A stretch of DNA of 64,000 nt from Sipunculus nudus. Its lineage: Eukaryota > Annelida > Sipuncula > Golfingiida > Sipunculidae. The stretch spans positions 38,770,676 to 38,834,675 of the forward strand of contig CM049311.1 in assembly GCA_026874595.1 (NCBI GenBank). Direction: 5' to 3'. A model generated the notes under the pieces. It made no database searches. It worked only from the letters and a program-made list of their open reading frames with translations, and had not been told where the DNA came from. The position numbers were made by a program, and so were the translations under genes. Position 1 is the stretch's first letter. Every line of letters starts with the position of its first letter. Shown in pieces: positions 25,401 to 40,257 of the stretch.

Positions 25401-28400
25401 TTATAAAACCTACCAGTTGAATTAGAAAATGTTCAAGCCTACCACTATTAATTTTCAACTGTTTTGTACAAGGTCCCCAAAAACTACATAAATTGCTTTT
25501 GATTCTGATATGAAGTATATATAAACCTATAAAGCTTTCCTTAAGAAAACCCCACTGAACTGATTTAGTACTTTTTACAAAAATAATGAATACATCCTTG
25601 GTTAAATCACAATTTTTAGTCCAATATAACTCCAAACAGACTTCTCATCTGATCCGCGGAACATGTATTGTAGAACTAGAAACAAACTTAAGCCATGTTT
25701 CCATGGTAAGTATATCACCATAGCGACCTGCCATATATGGAAACTAAGAAATACTTGCACGGTATAAATTTATAATTCAGCAGCAACCATGCCTTGTTAA
25801 TGACATATTAGTGGAAGTCAGCATGCAATAAATAAATGAATGACTCTTGTGCGTTTTACACAGCATGTTAAGTATTGATGCAGTGTTCAGGGAGGTCCGT
25901 TTAATTATGTCATAATGAAATGGAGTCATCTATTATGCAGGAACCTCCCACCATCCTTGCTTGGCAAAAGGTTATAAAAACGGATGGAACGGAACAATTG
26001 CCTTCACTTGCATCAACAAAAGATCAGGATTTCAAATGCCTATTCCTGATGTTATGGTAAGAGCATATTCTCTTAATATTTTATTTTCAAATAAAATTTA
26101 TCAGATCAATTTTTTAACAGTAATCTTAGTAAAAATGTAAATTTATGATTTGCCTGCACACTTGATTCAGCAAATATATTAATAACCTCAGTAGTTTGAG
26201 CAACAACTAAGGAGTTACAATTTAATAAAATAAACTGGTACATAAACTAATAAAGCAATGAGTAACTATCACTGAAAGTTTCAGGGCCTGTTTTGATATA
26301 TGATGTTGATTAACTAACAATAGTCCTATTTTATGAATATATGCCAGAAAATCCTGGTTGTTCGTTTGGTTTATATCCACATGTTTAAACAACTTAAACA
26401 GAATTACCCACAGATTATTAATTTGTACACAAGATAAGCCATATTTTAGCTATATATTCTACAAAAAAGGTAGGTGAATAAGCAGATTTAAATTGTTTCA
26501 GACAATTAAGAAGCTTTATTTAACATATTTTGTCCAATCAAATGTATTTTACCACAAATGAAACAATCTATCAACCACAATGTTGGAAGTACTAAAATAT
26601 TGTGCCAGCTTCAATGACCATATCACATGAACATGAAAGCTTGTTGGTTTTATTATAGTAAGTTAATACTAAGTCTCAATTTAAAAAGTAATTATTTATC
26701 AATACAAAGCCTATATCCACCCGGATTTGTGAAATCAAAGAACCAGAGCACTAGCTTTTAAATCTGATTGACAGTAAAACAAGAATAAAAAGTCAAAATA
26801 ATGAAAGAAATTCTCCCAGGATAACTCTTTATGTACCATAAAAATGCTAAAAAAAGAGATCAATAGCCTTCTTAATTGTAGTCTGAAGCAACAATGTGGG
26901 AAATTACACTCATTTCAATCACTTATTCTGTTACCCAATAGCTGTGTAACAGAGAGCATGGTAGGCTTGATGGCATTGCTAGGCAACAAGAAGGGTTCGG
27001 GGCTGGCCTTGGAAACCTTTTCATTCTAGCATTATTAGTAAGTGGGTGATTGCGCAAATTCAACAACTGAGCAAACGTTATGAGAATAAATTGGACAAGA
27101 CATCAAGGAGCAGTCAAAATCTCCTTGAAGCTATTAGACTTTGGATTGTATTTGTTGAGATATTCCAGCCCATACTCAAGGTTATTGGTGACAGTGATAT
27201 TTCAGCTTCAATCAGTTATATGTAAAGTCCACTCAGTCTCTAAAATCTCCACTGGTTTTGATCATTTTCTTTTATCTGATTTTCTTGTTGCAAACAAGTA
27301 TACTGTAGGGAAAGACAAGACAGGGTGATCAACTTAAAATAAGCAAAATTGTAACACACCTTATATCTTTTATATGAGTATTTTTCATACGTGAGACACT
27401 CCCTGTAAATGCCAAAAGGATTCATGTCACCGGTATTTTCTATGCATTCAAGTAAATTTAGGTACTGTACTACATTATAAACTGAAGGAATACAATTATT
27501 TTATAATGTTTATTTATGATTTAATTATATTATCTATTTATGCTTTTGGTTATTTATAATGTTTAGTATATCCTAGACAGTAAATATTTATGATGTAAGA
27601 ATTCTGCTTAATATATATGGAAGATGATACTACCCATGGAATTAGAAATATAAAACAACAAGAGCACCCAAATGGTGCATAATTCACCTGTCGCATATCT
27701 TGTGACCTTTGACCTCATGAAATATGTGTGTATTTTGATGAGAATGAATTCAGGGGAGAAACTGTATTGGTTAATATTCATAATGAGTTTCATGAAAATC
27801 CTTCAGATTTTTGCTAAGTCATCATGGTGCCACCTAAGTCTGGTGACCTCTGACCTCATTAAATACACATATTTTGCTGGAAATCAAAATAATATTCCTA
27901 TTGAAATTTATCAAAATCCATCATACTCCTGATAAGTTATCATGGCGACACCACAAAGTAGTCTAGTGACCTTTGACCTAATTAAACATGCCTGGATTTT
28001 GCCCATTATCAAACTCTGGCAAAATAACCTATTGGTAAGTAGTTGTGGTGAGTATCATGAAAATCCATTAAAGCCCCAGAAAGTTATTGTGGCAACACTA
28101 AAAGTTAACTGACAGACTGGCCATGCGTATACCATTATATGTCCCATCATAGATGGCGTATAACAACACTAAAGGAGAGGAGATGAACAGGATAGAAGAA
28201 ACAACAAAACCAAAGGAAAGTAAATGAAGAGGGAAAAAAAAAACCAACAAAACCAATGGACAGGAAATGAGGAAGAAAAGAAAGAGCAACAAAATCAAAG
28301 GAGAGGAGATGACAAGAAAAATATGAAAAATAATTGCAAGGGAATGGAGATTATGAAGGAAAGATGAAGCAAACAACCAACAATGTGCAAAAGAAGAGGA

Positions 28401-31400
28401 AAACATGAAACAAAACAGAGTTGAGATAAAATGAGAAAATATCAACACTAAAGATTTGGACAGGAAGATGAAAAGAAGAAATCAAAATACCAAAGGAGGG
28501 GAGTTGATGCAGGAAAGCGTAAGCAACAACACCAAAGGTAAGGAGTAAAAGGAGGAAAACATGAAACAATCTTGATTACAGGATAAAAACACCTACCTTC
28601 TCTTTCATCAAGATCCAGTGCAATATCATTGAGTTCTCGTTCCTCTAGGTCTTGTCCCATTGGCTCATCCATTTGGAGATCATTGGGGATGACTGGCTCC
28701 TCATCCATGGGGACAGCTTCCTCGGTTTCTGTGATTGTTGGCATCAATGGCTGCTTTATCTCTGCCTCCAAGTTCAACCCTGTTTGACCTTGAGTAATCC
28801 TATGAAAGTGAACAGATGATTGAAGGTTTCCACTTTTGAAAATGAAAGATGCAAAAATCTGAAGCTGACCCTGTTTTTGAAAGGATATGGCTGGTTCCCT
28901 AAATCTGAATGAAGCCCACACAGAAACCCTTAATTTTGTCTTAAGTAAACCCTTGTTAATAAATTTAGATGATATGGGATGAACTTACATAAGGGGGCCA
29001 AATAAGGGGTGCATGCATCAATTAATTATGGTATATATCCAAAATTATTTGGTAAGCAACTGTGTCAGACATTTCTCAATAAGTAAGTACAATCTCCATC
29101 AGAAAACAACACTAACTGTAGATTGACTGGAGAATAGTTCTACTTCAGGATCTTGCTAGACATCTGCATGTATGCAGTGAAAATTAATATGAACCTTCAA
29201 GCACATATTCAAAATTAAGTTTATCAATTAGTATTACAGAACATTTAAATCTCAACTTAATTTCTCAAAAAATGCAAGTTTATCACTGTATTACACTTGA
29301 GTATATTTTATCACAGTATACTGAATCCTTTGTATATACAACTAACAAGTATGTAAAATATGAAATGTGACAGGTTACAGTAAAAGGAAATTGTCACAAT
29401 CTTAAACTGTGAATCTGAAAGTAGGATGTTCCATGCAATAAAATAATAGTGCATTTGGTGAACATAAACCGGGTGATATTTGAATGAAACATGTAACATA
29501 CAATTCTGTGCATGTGACGCTGTGGTAAAATTCACTGTAATGATATTCATACAAATATGATCTTATTTAGCATGAGCAAACTGTAAATCGCAAAGTATAC
29601 TTAAAATATTGACATCTCACCAAGGTACGCAACTCAACTTTTGATAGTGGACAAAGCTTGATGCAAATCTTTTTCAGCCAATAAAACAAGCACACTATAT
29701 TTGCTATGTATTGTGTTATATCACATTAAATATATGATATAAACCTACGTCAGCCTAAAATATGCAGCTTTTCAAAAGTAATGTCTAACATGTAAAGGGA
29801 AAATACCATCAAATAATGAAGGTTTAAGAATAGCTTTTCAAACAATCAGAAAATACCATAAATCATTGTAAAATTTGGAAATAGTTGATAAATTGTTCCT
29901 TGTGAATGACAATGCTGTCCATGCATGGGAAAACTAGTGAAATGGCAAGCCATGAAGAAACTTACCATGACTGTTCTATCAAGTTACAGCATGCAATGGT
30001 GGAACAAATGTTATTATCATTATTAAGACTAATACCAGAATGATGATTATTATCTAAGTAGTTCCTATGTTATCAGTGAATGAATAAATAACTCCTATTA
30101 ATGAGTCGTAAAAAATTAATGTCCTTGAATATATAATATTTATTTATTTTTTTTTTCAATTATTCTGATGGTAATTGAAACTGCAGCTATGGTTTTAAGA
30201 CAAGTCATGTGTTCTCAGTATATAAAGCTTGGTTAAATGTACACATGGATATTCCAGATCCTTGCCAAGTCAGCATAGGAAAACAGGGATGCGTGAGCAG
30301 GAGTGCTAAACTCTACAAGGCTTTCTACAAGTCTGGAAGGTTTCCCACAGGGAAAGGAACGCTCAACTACACCTCCTGGTCAACACCATTTACAGTCTGC
30401 TTGTCCTAATACTGACCTTGTTGGGGTTCTAGTCCTGTGTAAAAAAGAATCATATCAATTCTAATCTGATGTATGGTGTTTGACTGCTTTAACTATATAA
30501 AGTATGAGCAGAGATAAAAAAACAAGAAGTGAAACTTCAAAGCCATGGTTAATAATATATGCAATATTATGTCAGAGGAAATTCTTATTTTTTTAATTGT
30601 GAAAGGGGATATGAAATATGTTTCTAAATATAGTTTGGAATTTTATCAGAGATAATTTTTATGTTATAGGAATCTTATAAGACTCCGTCTAGATATAAAC
30701 TGCTAATTACCCTTCCAATCTATCTTCTCAAAACTAACTCAGCAAGCATGAACAGTGACAGGTGTAACAAAAAATTTATGAAATAATTTCTTGTTTACTT
30801 AAGGTATTTTACCACTGGCAAAATTTGGGCAATAAAAGAAACACTGACAGTACAGATGAACTCATGAACTCAGCTGACTGAATAAAAAGGTTCCTGTAGA
30901 TTGTTCATAGGGGTCTAAAATCAATAAATCTATAAATACTATGTACAAACACACTTTAAAATCAATGGTTTGAAAAAGCATATCTGCACAAATTTTCTTT
31001 AGGTTAAAATAATGCAAGCATTTACAGTTTGGAAAAGTGGCATGCAGTGATCTTTTTTTAAGCACCAAAAATCTGGAAGCTTGCATTATTTGTTGGGTTT
31101 TTTATGATTTATTTATTTATCATTATAATCTTAATATAATATTATCTTAATAATGAACTGGCAGTTCTGGGGAGGACAGCATGAAATACAACTGTGTGGT
31201 GAATACTGAAAAATAAGATTGAGATGATGAATATTTATATTTCAATTTGATGACCAAAGGATATAGGTGTGGGAGTAAAGTAGGTAAAAATTTGGACCAA
31301 GTGCAATAAGAAATACCTTTCTTTACCTTAAAAGGGTGCATATTTGTATAAAAGTTTAATCTTTCATGTTAGTTAATATCAAATAAAATTACAATTAAAA

Positions 31401-34400
31401 ATAAAATGATAAACTTGTGCTCAAAAATTAAAATTAATCCAAAATAATTATTAGGATTGTTATCATGGGCAATTTGCCTAATTATATGCCTAAATAAAAT
31501 TGAAAATGTTATTTAATAAATTATCTTATTTTTTTTTTAATATAAAATTGAAACGAAGAAAAAATTGCCCAAGGGTGACAAAGTGACATCATCCAGAGTT
31601 TCATTTTGGACCATCCGAGCAATAAAGTCTTGTACATCAGACTTTTATAAAATACTACTCCACCCCCCCCCCCCCCATGATGTATAACAGAATCAGAAAT
31701 TCTTACTCCTGAACAACCATTTAATTCTGATAAGTGGTTGGTAGAGGTCAACTGATTCTTACAGATGGTCGATCATAAAATTACAATCAATTCCCAACAT
31801 GGTTAATTCATTCAGAAAACTGATCATCAGTACAAAATGAAATAATAAAAAGATTGGGGGAAAATAGAATAATCAAATAACTGATCATTAGATAACAAAA
31901 ATATGAAAAAGATATCATATTGGAAAAACTCATAAGATGAAGCATGTTTAGTTCAACCTAATACCAGATCATTAGATAACATTAATATGAAATATGATAT
32001 CTATAGAATTTTCAGGCTGTCTAAATGAAGTAACAGATAATCAATGCTGAGATGAATGAGGCTGCGCCATTTTCAGACTTAAACTGGCATCCTTGATTGA
32101 CTGAGTTTGATTCTGTGGAGCTTGAGAATGAAGGCTAATATTTATACAGGAAGGACCTACCTTGGGAGAACGAGAGTGTTGCTGGAGAGTGGCCTGGATG
32201 GGGCACGATCTGACATCACAGAGTCCATTGTTCCTGGTCGCTGTTAATCAATAATGTCAATCATAAGTATAGAACACACAAATTATGGAAAGTTGAATTG
32301 AAACCAGAAGAACCCATAAGGTGATGGTTTAATCAATTACAAATCAGTGTGACAGCAAATTCCATCAGCATGTCACATGTAGATTTAAGTATTTCATAAG
32401 CACTTTTTCTAAATACCGTAGTGAACTTCTTAAGAAAATACTTGCACTATATTGTCAAGGATGGAATTTCTATTTAAACCAAATCTGAACCAGTCTGCTT
32501 GAAAATCTGAAAGGCCAAGATAAACCTGTCAAGGCTAACAGGGTTCAATATTCTCTGCAATCATAGGTAGGAGTTCAAGATATTTATCTGTCATCAACAG
32601 AAGTATCAGTGCATCTAGTACAGTTTCAAGTTAACAAGCATAGCTTTTTTTATCATATCACTCCTAAAACACAATACTAACTGTGCTTAAGACACGATTA
32701 CTTACATTTTCAAAATTTATTTTAAAAAATATCTTCGCTATTTTCTAAATTTAACAAACCTGTGGACTTTTTCAGGTGAAATATAGATTTACCAATGAAG
32801 CAGCCAGTGTCAAATATACACTGATCACACTGCTGATAACCGTTTAGTTGATCATTTCAAACTTTTTATTTCCCTCATTTTATCAGGAGAAACAACTAAC
32901 AGAGATATAATATCCTCTTTCATCATCTATAAAATGACATCCTGGATACCATTTTATCAATTTTAATTACATGGATTATTTACATACATTAGGATAATTT
33001 TTTCTTTGGTCACTGATGACATCAAGAAAAAGGACTATGTTCTCATTTACCCCTTTATTCTCTTTCACGTCTCAGAAGAAAATACTCAGATGAACTATCA
33101 GATGAACTATCGTCATCAGGAAAGAACCACAGAATATCTATTTAGTATAAATAGGATTCAATACCTCCAAATATCATGGACAGAAAAAGTATGCTGAAAT
33201 ATGTATTTTTAACATTTGCAGAGTTGGCTAAAAATGGCAGTATCAGTATGAGGGTGATATAAATAATGTTATGATGTATAGGTGCATACAGAAGTATAAG
33301 ATAAATAGGAGCAGATTAGAGTTTATAAGCAAGTGCATTATCACAGTGTACACACATCTTATCAACACAGGTGTGCATGCTGGAGGGTTAGAATGATGAA
33401 ACCGTAACTGATGATCAGTATTATCAGGTCCTTCAGGTGCTTCGGAATAATCCCATAGATAAACTAGAATGATAAACCACTCAGTGAGAGCACGCTTATA
33501 GCCTTAATAAGTGAGGTCTTCATATGGATGCTATCCCTGAGTACAGCCTTAATAAGTGAGGTCTTCAAACTGAGGCTATCCTTGAGTACAGCCTTAATAA
33601 GTGAGGTCTTCAAACTGAGGCTATCCCTGAGTACAGCCTTAATAAGTGAGGTCTTCAAACTGAGGCTATCCCTGAGTCCAACCTTAATAAGCGAGGTCTT
33701 CAAAATGAGGCAACCCCAAAGCTTTTTGGGGGAAACTACAATGTGTGTCCCCTGGAATGTTCAAATCAAGTACAATTACAAAGCAAGACTAAGACACAGC
33801 AGAACCTTCCGGTTATGGTCACCAGGGGACCTGTGTTTCTGCTAGTAATACAGAGGTGGAAACATTAGAGAGGTATCCATAAGAAGTAGTTTCCTCTGTA
33901 TCTGTCATCATCACAGTTACCATGTTACACTAGAATCGATTCCAATTATTGATTACCTTTAATTCATTCTTTGGTTCCATGATTATTTTAGATGTTAATT
34001 TTGGACAATTTTTCAAAAAGCAAATATTTTAAAACAATAGATATTCATATATTTTAGCAAGTAATGCTACAATTTAGCACTCCCTCTATTAATTTATTGC
34101 CAGCCCAAAATTTTTGTTTCTATATTGTATGAATGGAACTTTCTACTGACAAACACTGAAACTGTATTAGGCACAAACACTATGCATAGCCTCAATTTTT
34201 AGGCAATGTCATTGCTCCAACAAATGTGACTGTTAATAAAGGGCTCCAGGGTGGTATTTGCAAATGAATCAGTTCCTAGAGGGCTCAAGGGTGGTACTTG
34301 CAAATTAATCATTTCAAAGAGGGCTCCAGGGTGGTATTTGCACATGATTCGATTTGAAGATTAAAACTGATACTAAGTCAAGAACCTGAGCTTGCGATAC

Positions 34401-37400
34401 ACCCTCCTCCCCTCAATGTACTCTGACAATACATGAAATTTGCAAAATACAATGGAGTACTATTCTGAATGTATGAAAATTACATAATGCTAGACTGGTC
34501 CTGTGCTTAATACTTTGGCTTAATTAGGCCGTATAAAAGCTGGCAAGTAAACATTATGCTATTCCTCCTTTATACAAGCCTCTGGGGTTTCCTACAATAC
34601 TGCACACTTTTATCTCATTTTTTAAATGAAACAGATCAAGAAATATACCTAGAATCATCTGACATCATGATGAAGATAGAAATGAACCAGCTTTTCCAGA
34701 GAATATGCAGAAAAGTGCAACAAGGTGAAAGCAAATGGTGCAGGCTATCAGACTTACATTGTGTAAATGAAACTTTCTAGAGTTATTTACATGAATATTC
34801 ATCTACAGGTCAAAGGTAAATGTAAAAGTCAAAGTTCAAAAAGAAATTATTTAAGTTGTGCTTACCAGCAGGACCTACCACCAAGATTGGTAACTTGAGC
34901 ATTTATAGTTTTTATAAATGATTCATAAATCTGACAGTAATTTTTCAGCTGCACATAAATTTGAAAAAAAAATGAATTCAGATTTTCCTTGTTAAATTTA
35001 CACTTGTAGACTGATACAACATCCGCAAATTACAAAATAACATATTTCCAAAGGAAGTTGGTAACCTTTGACCTCTCTCTTACAAAAGAATTTCATTTCA
35101 AACAGTCATATATAAATCTGATGACATTTTGATAACTCTTACATTCCCAGATCATCAAGCATTTGATAAATTAAACAATCCCCAGATTATGTTTTTCTGC
35201 AGGTTATCTATTATGAAAAGTATCGTTCGAACTTCAAATATAAATGGATCAATCTCCCCCTCCCCCCTGAAAATGCTCATGTTACCATGACTCCAGCTGA
35301 GACGGACACAAGTGCAAGGTGAAAGGAAAAGGTGCATCTCCACATCTACTTACACTCAGCTTACTCACGTCTTTGAGGGCATCAACAAGTCTACCAGAAC
35401 CATCCATACTGTTCAAGAAATCCTTGTAGAACTTCATCTTAACACGACCCTCTCTCATCTGGAGGCGACCAATGCCACTGAAGGTGAACTCCACATTCTT
35501 CTTGGCCCCGACGGAACGAGATAATGCCTGGAGGACTTCTCGTACACATGATTCTACCGTGTCACGGGGGAAAGGAGTCTCAAAGGATAAGGCTGCGAAA
35601 TTAAGCTGAACCACAGGGATCTCTCCTGAAAGTAATATAAATTTAACACAAACTCAATACATGAGAGGCAAAACTGACAAAATCCAGAGGCATTAGTTTA
35701 CTTTGCTTTCTCATGTGTACTGTGCATACACACATTTTAAAAAATGAATAAGCATGAGAAATATTGCATATGTCAAAGGTAGTAGCTACTGACCTAATAC
35801 CCCCTGGGTTTTTGCCTTGGTTTTTTCACGCAAGGAACTGACTCTCTGTTGCTAGCACCTTGTTACCAGGTGAGGAAGCCCTCCCAAGTGGCGGTTCAAA
35901 ATGGGACTGTTCCATTTTGATAATCATATCAGTTATAAAGGTTACAGCACCAGTCACTAGTGACCTATTCTGTCTACTACTGATACTATAATTCAATTCA
36001 CATGGAATTGGTAAGGCATCTACTTGACCAGCACCAAGGAGAATATAACGCTCTACATGGATTAAAACTAATACTGAAAAGGAAATATTTATTTATCATA
36101 CATATTGATCATAGAGAAAATATAACACAGATGTATAACCCACATGTTCTGTTTAAAGGTTAAAATTATCATTTAGCACCATTTTTTGTGCAGGGGTATG
36201 GGCAACATACTTTAAGTATGAACCTAATCTAGTCAAATTTACATGTTCATGTGAACAATCATTTAAATTCAATACTGTATGACAATATACTTCTTGCTGC
36301 TGTAATAAAGACCACCTTTGAAAAATTCAAGACTTTTTACAATTTAATACTTAAAAGACTTTGCGGATCTGCAGGGCCTCTATAAAAGATAAACTGTTAA
36401 ATGATTGAAAACAACTGATAAAACTTACAGCTTAATCATACAGGACCTATTGTAAGCAAAAAGGAGGTTGTTAAATGCTATTAACCTTTGGTATCTACCC
36501 AGCCAGTTATGGTATCCGACCAAGTTTACCACGATTATGGAACCAGAAAAATGTTGATCGCCTATCTGAATAGCTATCCAGCACATAAGAAGATTGTGTT
36601 TACTTTCCGTACATACAAGAAGCCAAAATTCAACACAACAGACCCTCATCAAACACAAGTGACCCTTACAGTTAATGCTGAGGAACTGTAGCGGGTCTCC
36701 CAGCAGAATTGCAATCAGAGCGTGCAGCTTCTTAAGCAGGTTAAACAAAACTATACAAACATTGCATGTACCTCTACACCAAACTTTACACCAGGGCCAC
36801 CCCTGTATATTAGTGTGCATGACCTATTATCAAAACCAGTGTGGCCCTATATTCAAAGGGTGAATCAGAGCTACAGAGTAAATACAGTACAAAATCATGA
36901 TTTGATATGCTGTCATGACCATGACCTTCTATGTCAGTTTATTTTCATGGCCCTGGAATATTACTTTACAAGTAACAAACCCAGAGGTATGTATGAGGGG
37001 ACTAGCCCAGATGAAAACTGCAATACCTTCCTAGAAATGCCGCCTGGAACAATACACACAACTGACTGGCAATCATTAAAATTGCCTTTTCCCAGATCTG
37101 AATTATATATCAACACTATCTTTTTGGCATTTTTAAATTAGAAATCTACGTATACTGATAAGTAAATAACTAATTTAATTCCTATTTGTGTAATTCCATC
37201 TTAGATGCACTTGCTAATTTTTTATGTAGTACTTTCCCTGTGAATATTTTGGACTTAAAATTTTTCTTTAATATGTTTATTGCCAATAACAAAACACAGG
37301 GGTTACACTGTTAATGATCATGCTGTCTCAAGTTATACCTGCCTGTACAGTGGTTACAAATATTGATAAATGTTAGTGACAAATTAATAATAGATACTCA

Positions 37401-40171
37401 AGTTCCATAGAGTACAATTCAACCAATTCTCATCTCATACATAATTATTAATATTTCTCCCATCTTTCATATAAATTGAGTAACTTTTGTGCCAACATAC
37501 CTGTAGTCTTTTCTCATATATTTCAATATTTAATAACAAGCTTTTTGTTTGACAAGCTGATGTTCAATATTTCATAGCAAAATAATTACTATAGGGATAT
37601 TGTAATACATGCAAGATGATTAATTTGCTAAGCAATGGCATAAAAAATACACAAAAAAACAGAATGTTCTCATTTAATTAGTGCAGCAAAGATTTTAGAT
37701 TTTTTTTAATTTGCCCTGCACAGAAACATCTATTAAAATATTTCAAGACATAAAACTGTAACAGAAACCTGTAGCATTTTTACTGGCAAATTCAAGAACA
37801 TGAGATATTTAACTACTTCTTTTATTGCAGGTTTAAAAAAATCATGATTTCTTTAAAAGAAATTAAATAAGTCAGATTTATTTGATTTAAATTAGACTTA
37901 TTTGATTTAAATCAACTTTTTATGATGTTTTAGACTTACTCAAATATTTCCATTATTTAGCTTTAAAACTGAATCAGGTATTTAAACTGTATAATATGCT
38001 GATATGCTAAAAATGAATAAGTAAATTTAAAATAAAATGCTATAATCTATGGGATAAAGATTGTTTTAATTAAAAAAAAATGCACATATACATCCAAATC
38101 ATATTTTTAATTTCAAGCCAACCCATATTACCTTTTCTTTTCACCTGGCTTACAAAGTTAATGAATTAGATTTAAATTCATTTATTTATAATTATAACAC
38201 ATCAACAAGTTCTTAGATGAATGTCAAAATATAAAAAAAAACAAACATTATAAATTGTTCCACAGACTCTGGGACCATAATAAAGAGCGAATAATCTTGT
38301 TATGTACAGGTGTTGACAAAATATTGGAATATTTATAAACTAAGGGATTGTGGAAGAGCAACAATGAGCAACATTATGAAAGACTTGGTGCTCATTCCCC
38401 ATCCCCTCCTCCCCAGAAAAGAGAAAATTGATCCATGATAAATTTGAGCCACACACTGTAAAACAGTTACCTTATATTCTAATGTGGACTAAATCAACTA
38501 TGCTTTTACCATTCCATTTTTGTTCATGAGGTTATTTTTGTTCATGAGGTTTTGTTTATAATTTTCTCAGCTTTTCTGTGTCTAACCTATTCTTAAATGT
38601 TGAGCGCGAATGAATCAAAATGTTGAGCATACCATTTCCACACAATCAAAGGAAAATACAGTATCAATCATCTTTTTACAGAATCATATTGGAAGGTTTT
38701 AAATTCTGATTTGAATAAAAAATTGATCAATTATTTAAATTTTTATTCAAATAATGATTTTTCTTGAACCCTGATCAATAGGGGCTGTAGTGGTTTCTGC
38801 ACTGTTGAAGCAGCTACTGCTATTCAAGTGTTTATAATGCACACTGAAATGGGTACCTGGCTCCAGAGAATTGTGTAAACCTGTCAACTGAAGCAAATCA
38901 GCAAAGTATCTAAATTAACTGGCCTATTTCAACTACCTGGATGAGAATATATTTGTCATACAATGAATTTTTACATTCTTGCGACTTATAATTGTTCTCT
39001 CTAAAATACAAAAAAAATCAAAATTGAAAAAAATCATGATTTTTTTGCACTGATTTTAATCATGATTTTAATCAATTATTTAGATTAATCAAACCTATTT
39101 TATTGTCCACCTGCCACAAAGTTTCTGCCAGGCAAAATCATTTAAACTAACTGTACAGACATCTAATCATAAAAATATCCACATTTTATTGATAATCCAC
39201 TCTATGAGTGATATATTAAATGATCTCAATATTAAACCCTAGTTGTATTAATGATGTTGAACCAGCCCTGATGACTGGTACTAACAAAAGCCATCCCCAG
39301 TATCTATTGATGGGTAAGTGCTCAAGACTTATTACCACCTTCTTGCAATAAATACTGAACTCGTCTGTAGCAAATGACAATTTTATAACTGAATTATCCA
39401 CTTAATGGAAAGAATGTTTCATTGAAAAGATAACTAAAATAAAAAAAAAATAGTGAAACTACACTATTGATTATTAATCATTATTAGTGCCATATCTAAG
39501 CAAAATGTTCATTCACTCATCAAAATGCCCCCCTCCCCTTCAGACTCTAGCCATGTGTATCTATAAAAGCCTACTTGCTTATTGCTTTAACAAGTCAAAA
39601 CTACAAGAACTGCTACAAAGTCCATACAAAAGATAAGTATACTAAAACTTCTTATCAATTTCTTGCCAGAATATACTACATATATTGCTTATGTTCATAA
39701 AGATTTTCCCTTCTTTTTTCTACCCTGCTCTATGAGCACACTAAAATACACAGAATTATGAAGCCATTGTATCCTTAATAACACAAGGTACTACAGAATT
39801 CCTCACACAATTAATGTGTCACAATACTATCACTACCGGTATTCAAGTTTCCACACACTGCAGCATGCAATTATTATTCACACACCCATATAATTCCTAC
39901 ATGGCCATGCATTATTTAGCTCTGTCTAATGTTACAAGACCACCCAGGGCAGCAAAGGTACAAACTATTCAATATAGCAGGAAGCAAGCTTAATTGAATA
40001 TGTAACAGTTACATTCTATTCCATGTTCTCGTCTGAGTACAGAGTGATATTGCACATGTCAACTGAATAAAATGTGAACATACGTGGACAAACATTTTTT
40101 CATATTTGTGTGTATCATGAAATAAATAAGCAGGAAGGATGGGATAAGTTATCAATGGGGCTGTGGTATAA

Positions 40172-40257
<86 letters not shown>

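Noticed and set aside
28098-28569. Leucine/phenylalanine/serine-rich open frames on the minus strand
   Set aside because: They translate a purine-rich minisatellite; low complexity in every frame and not flanked by usable exon borders. They only look like membrane proteins.
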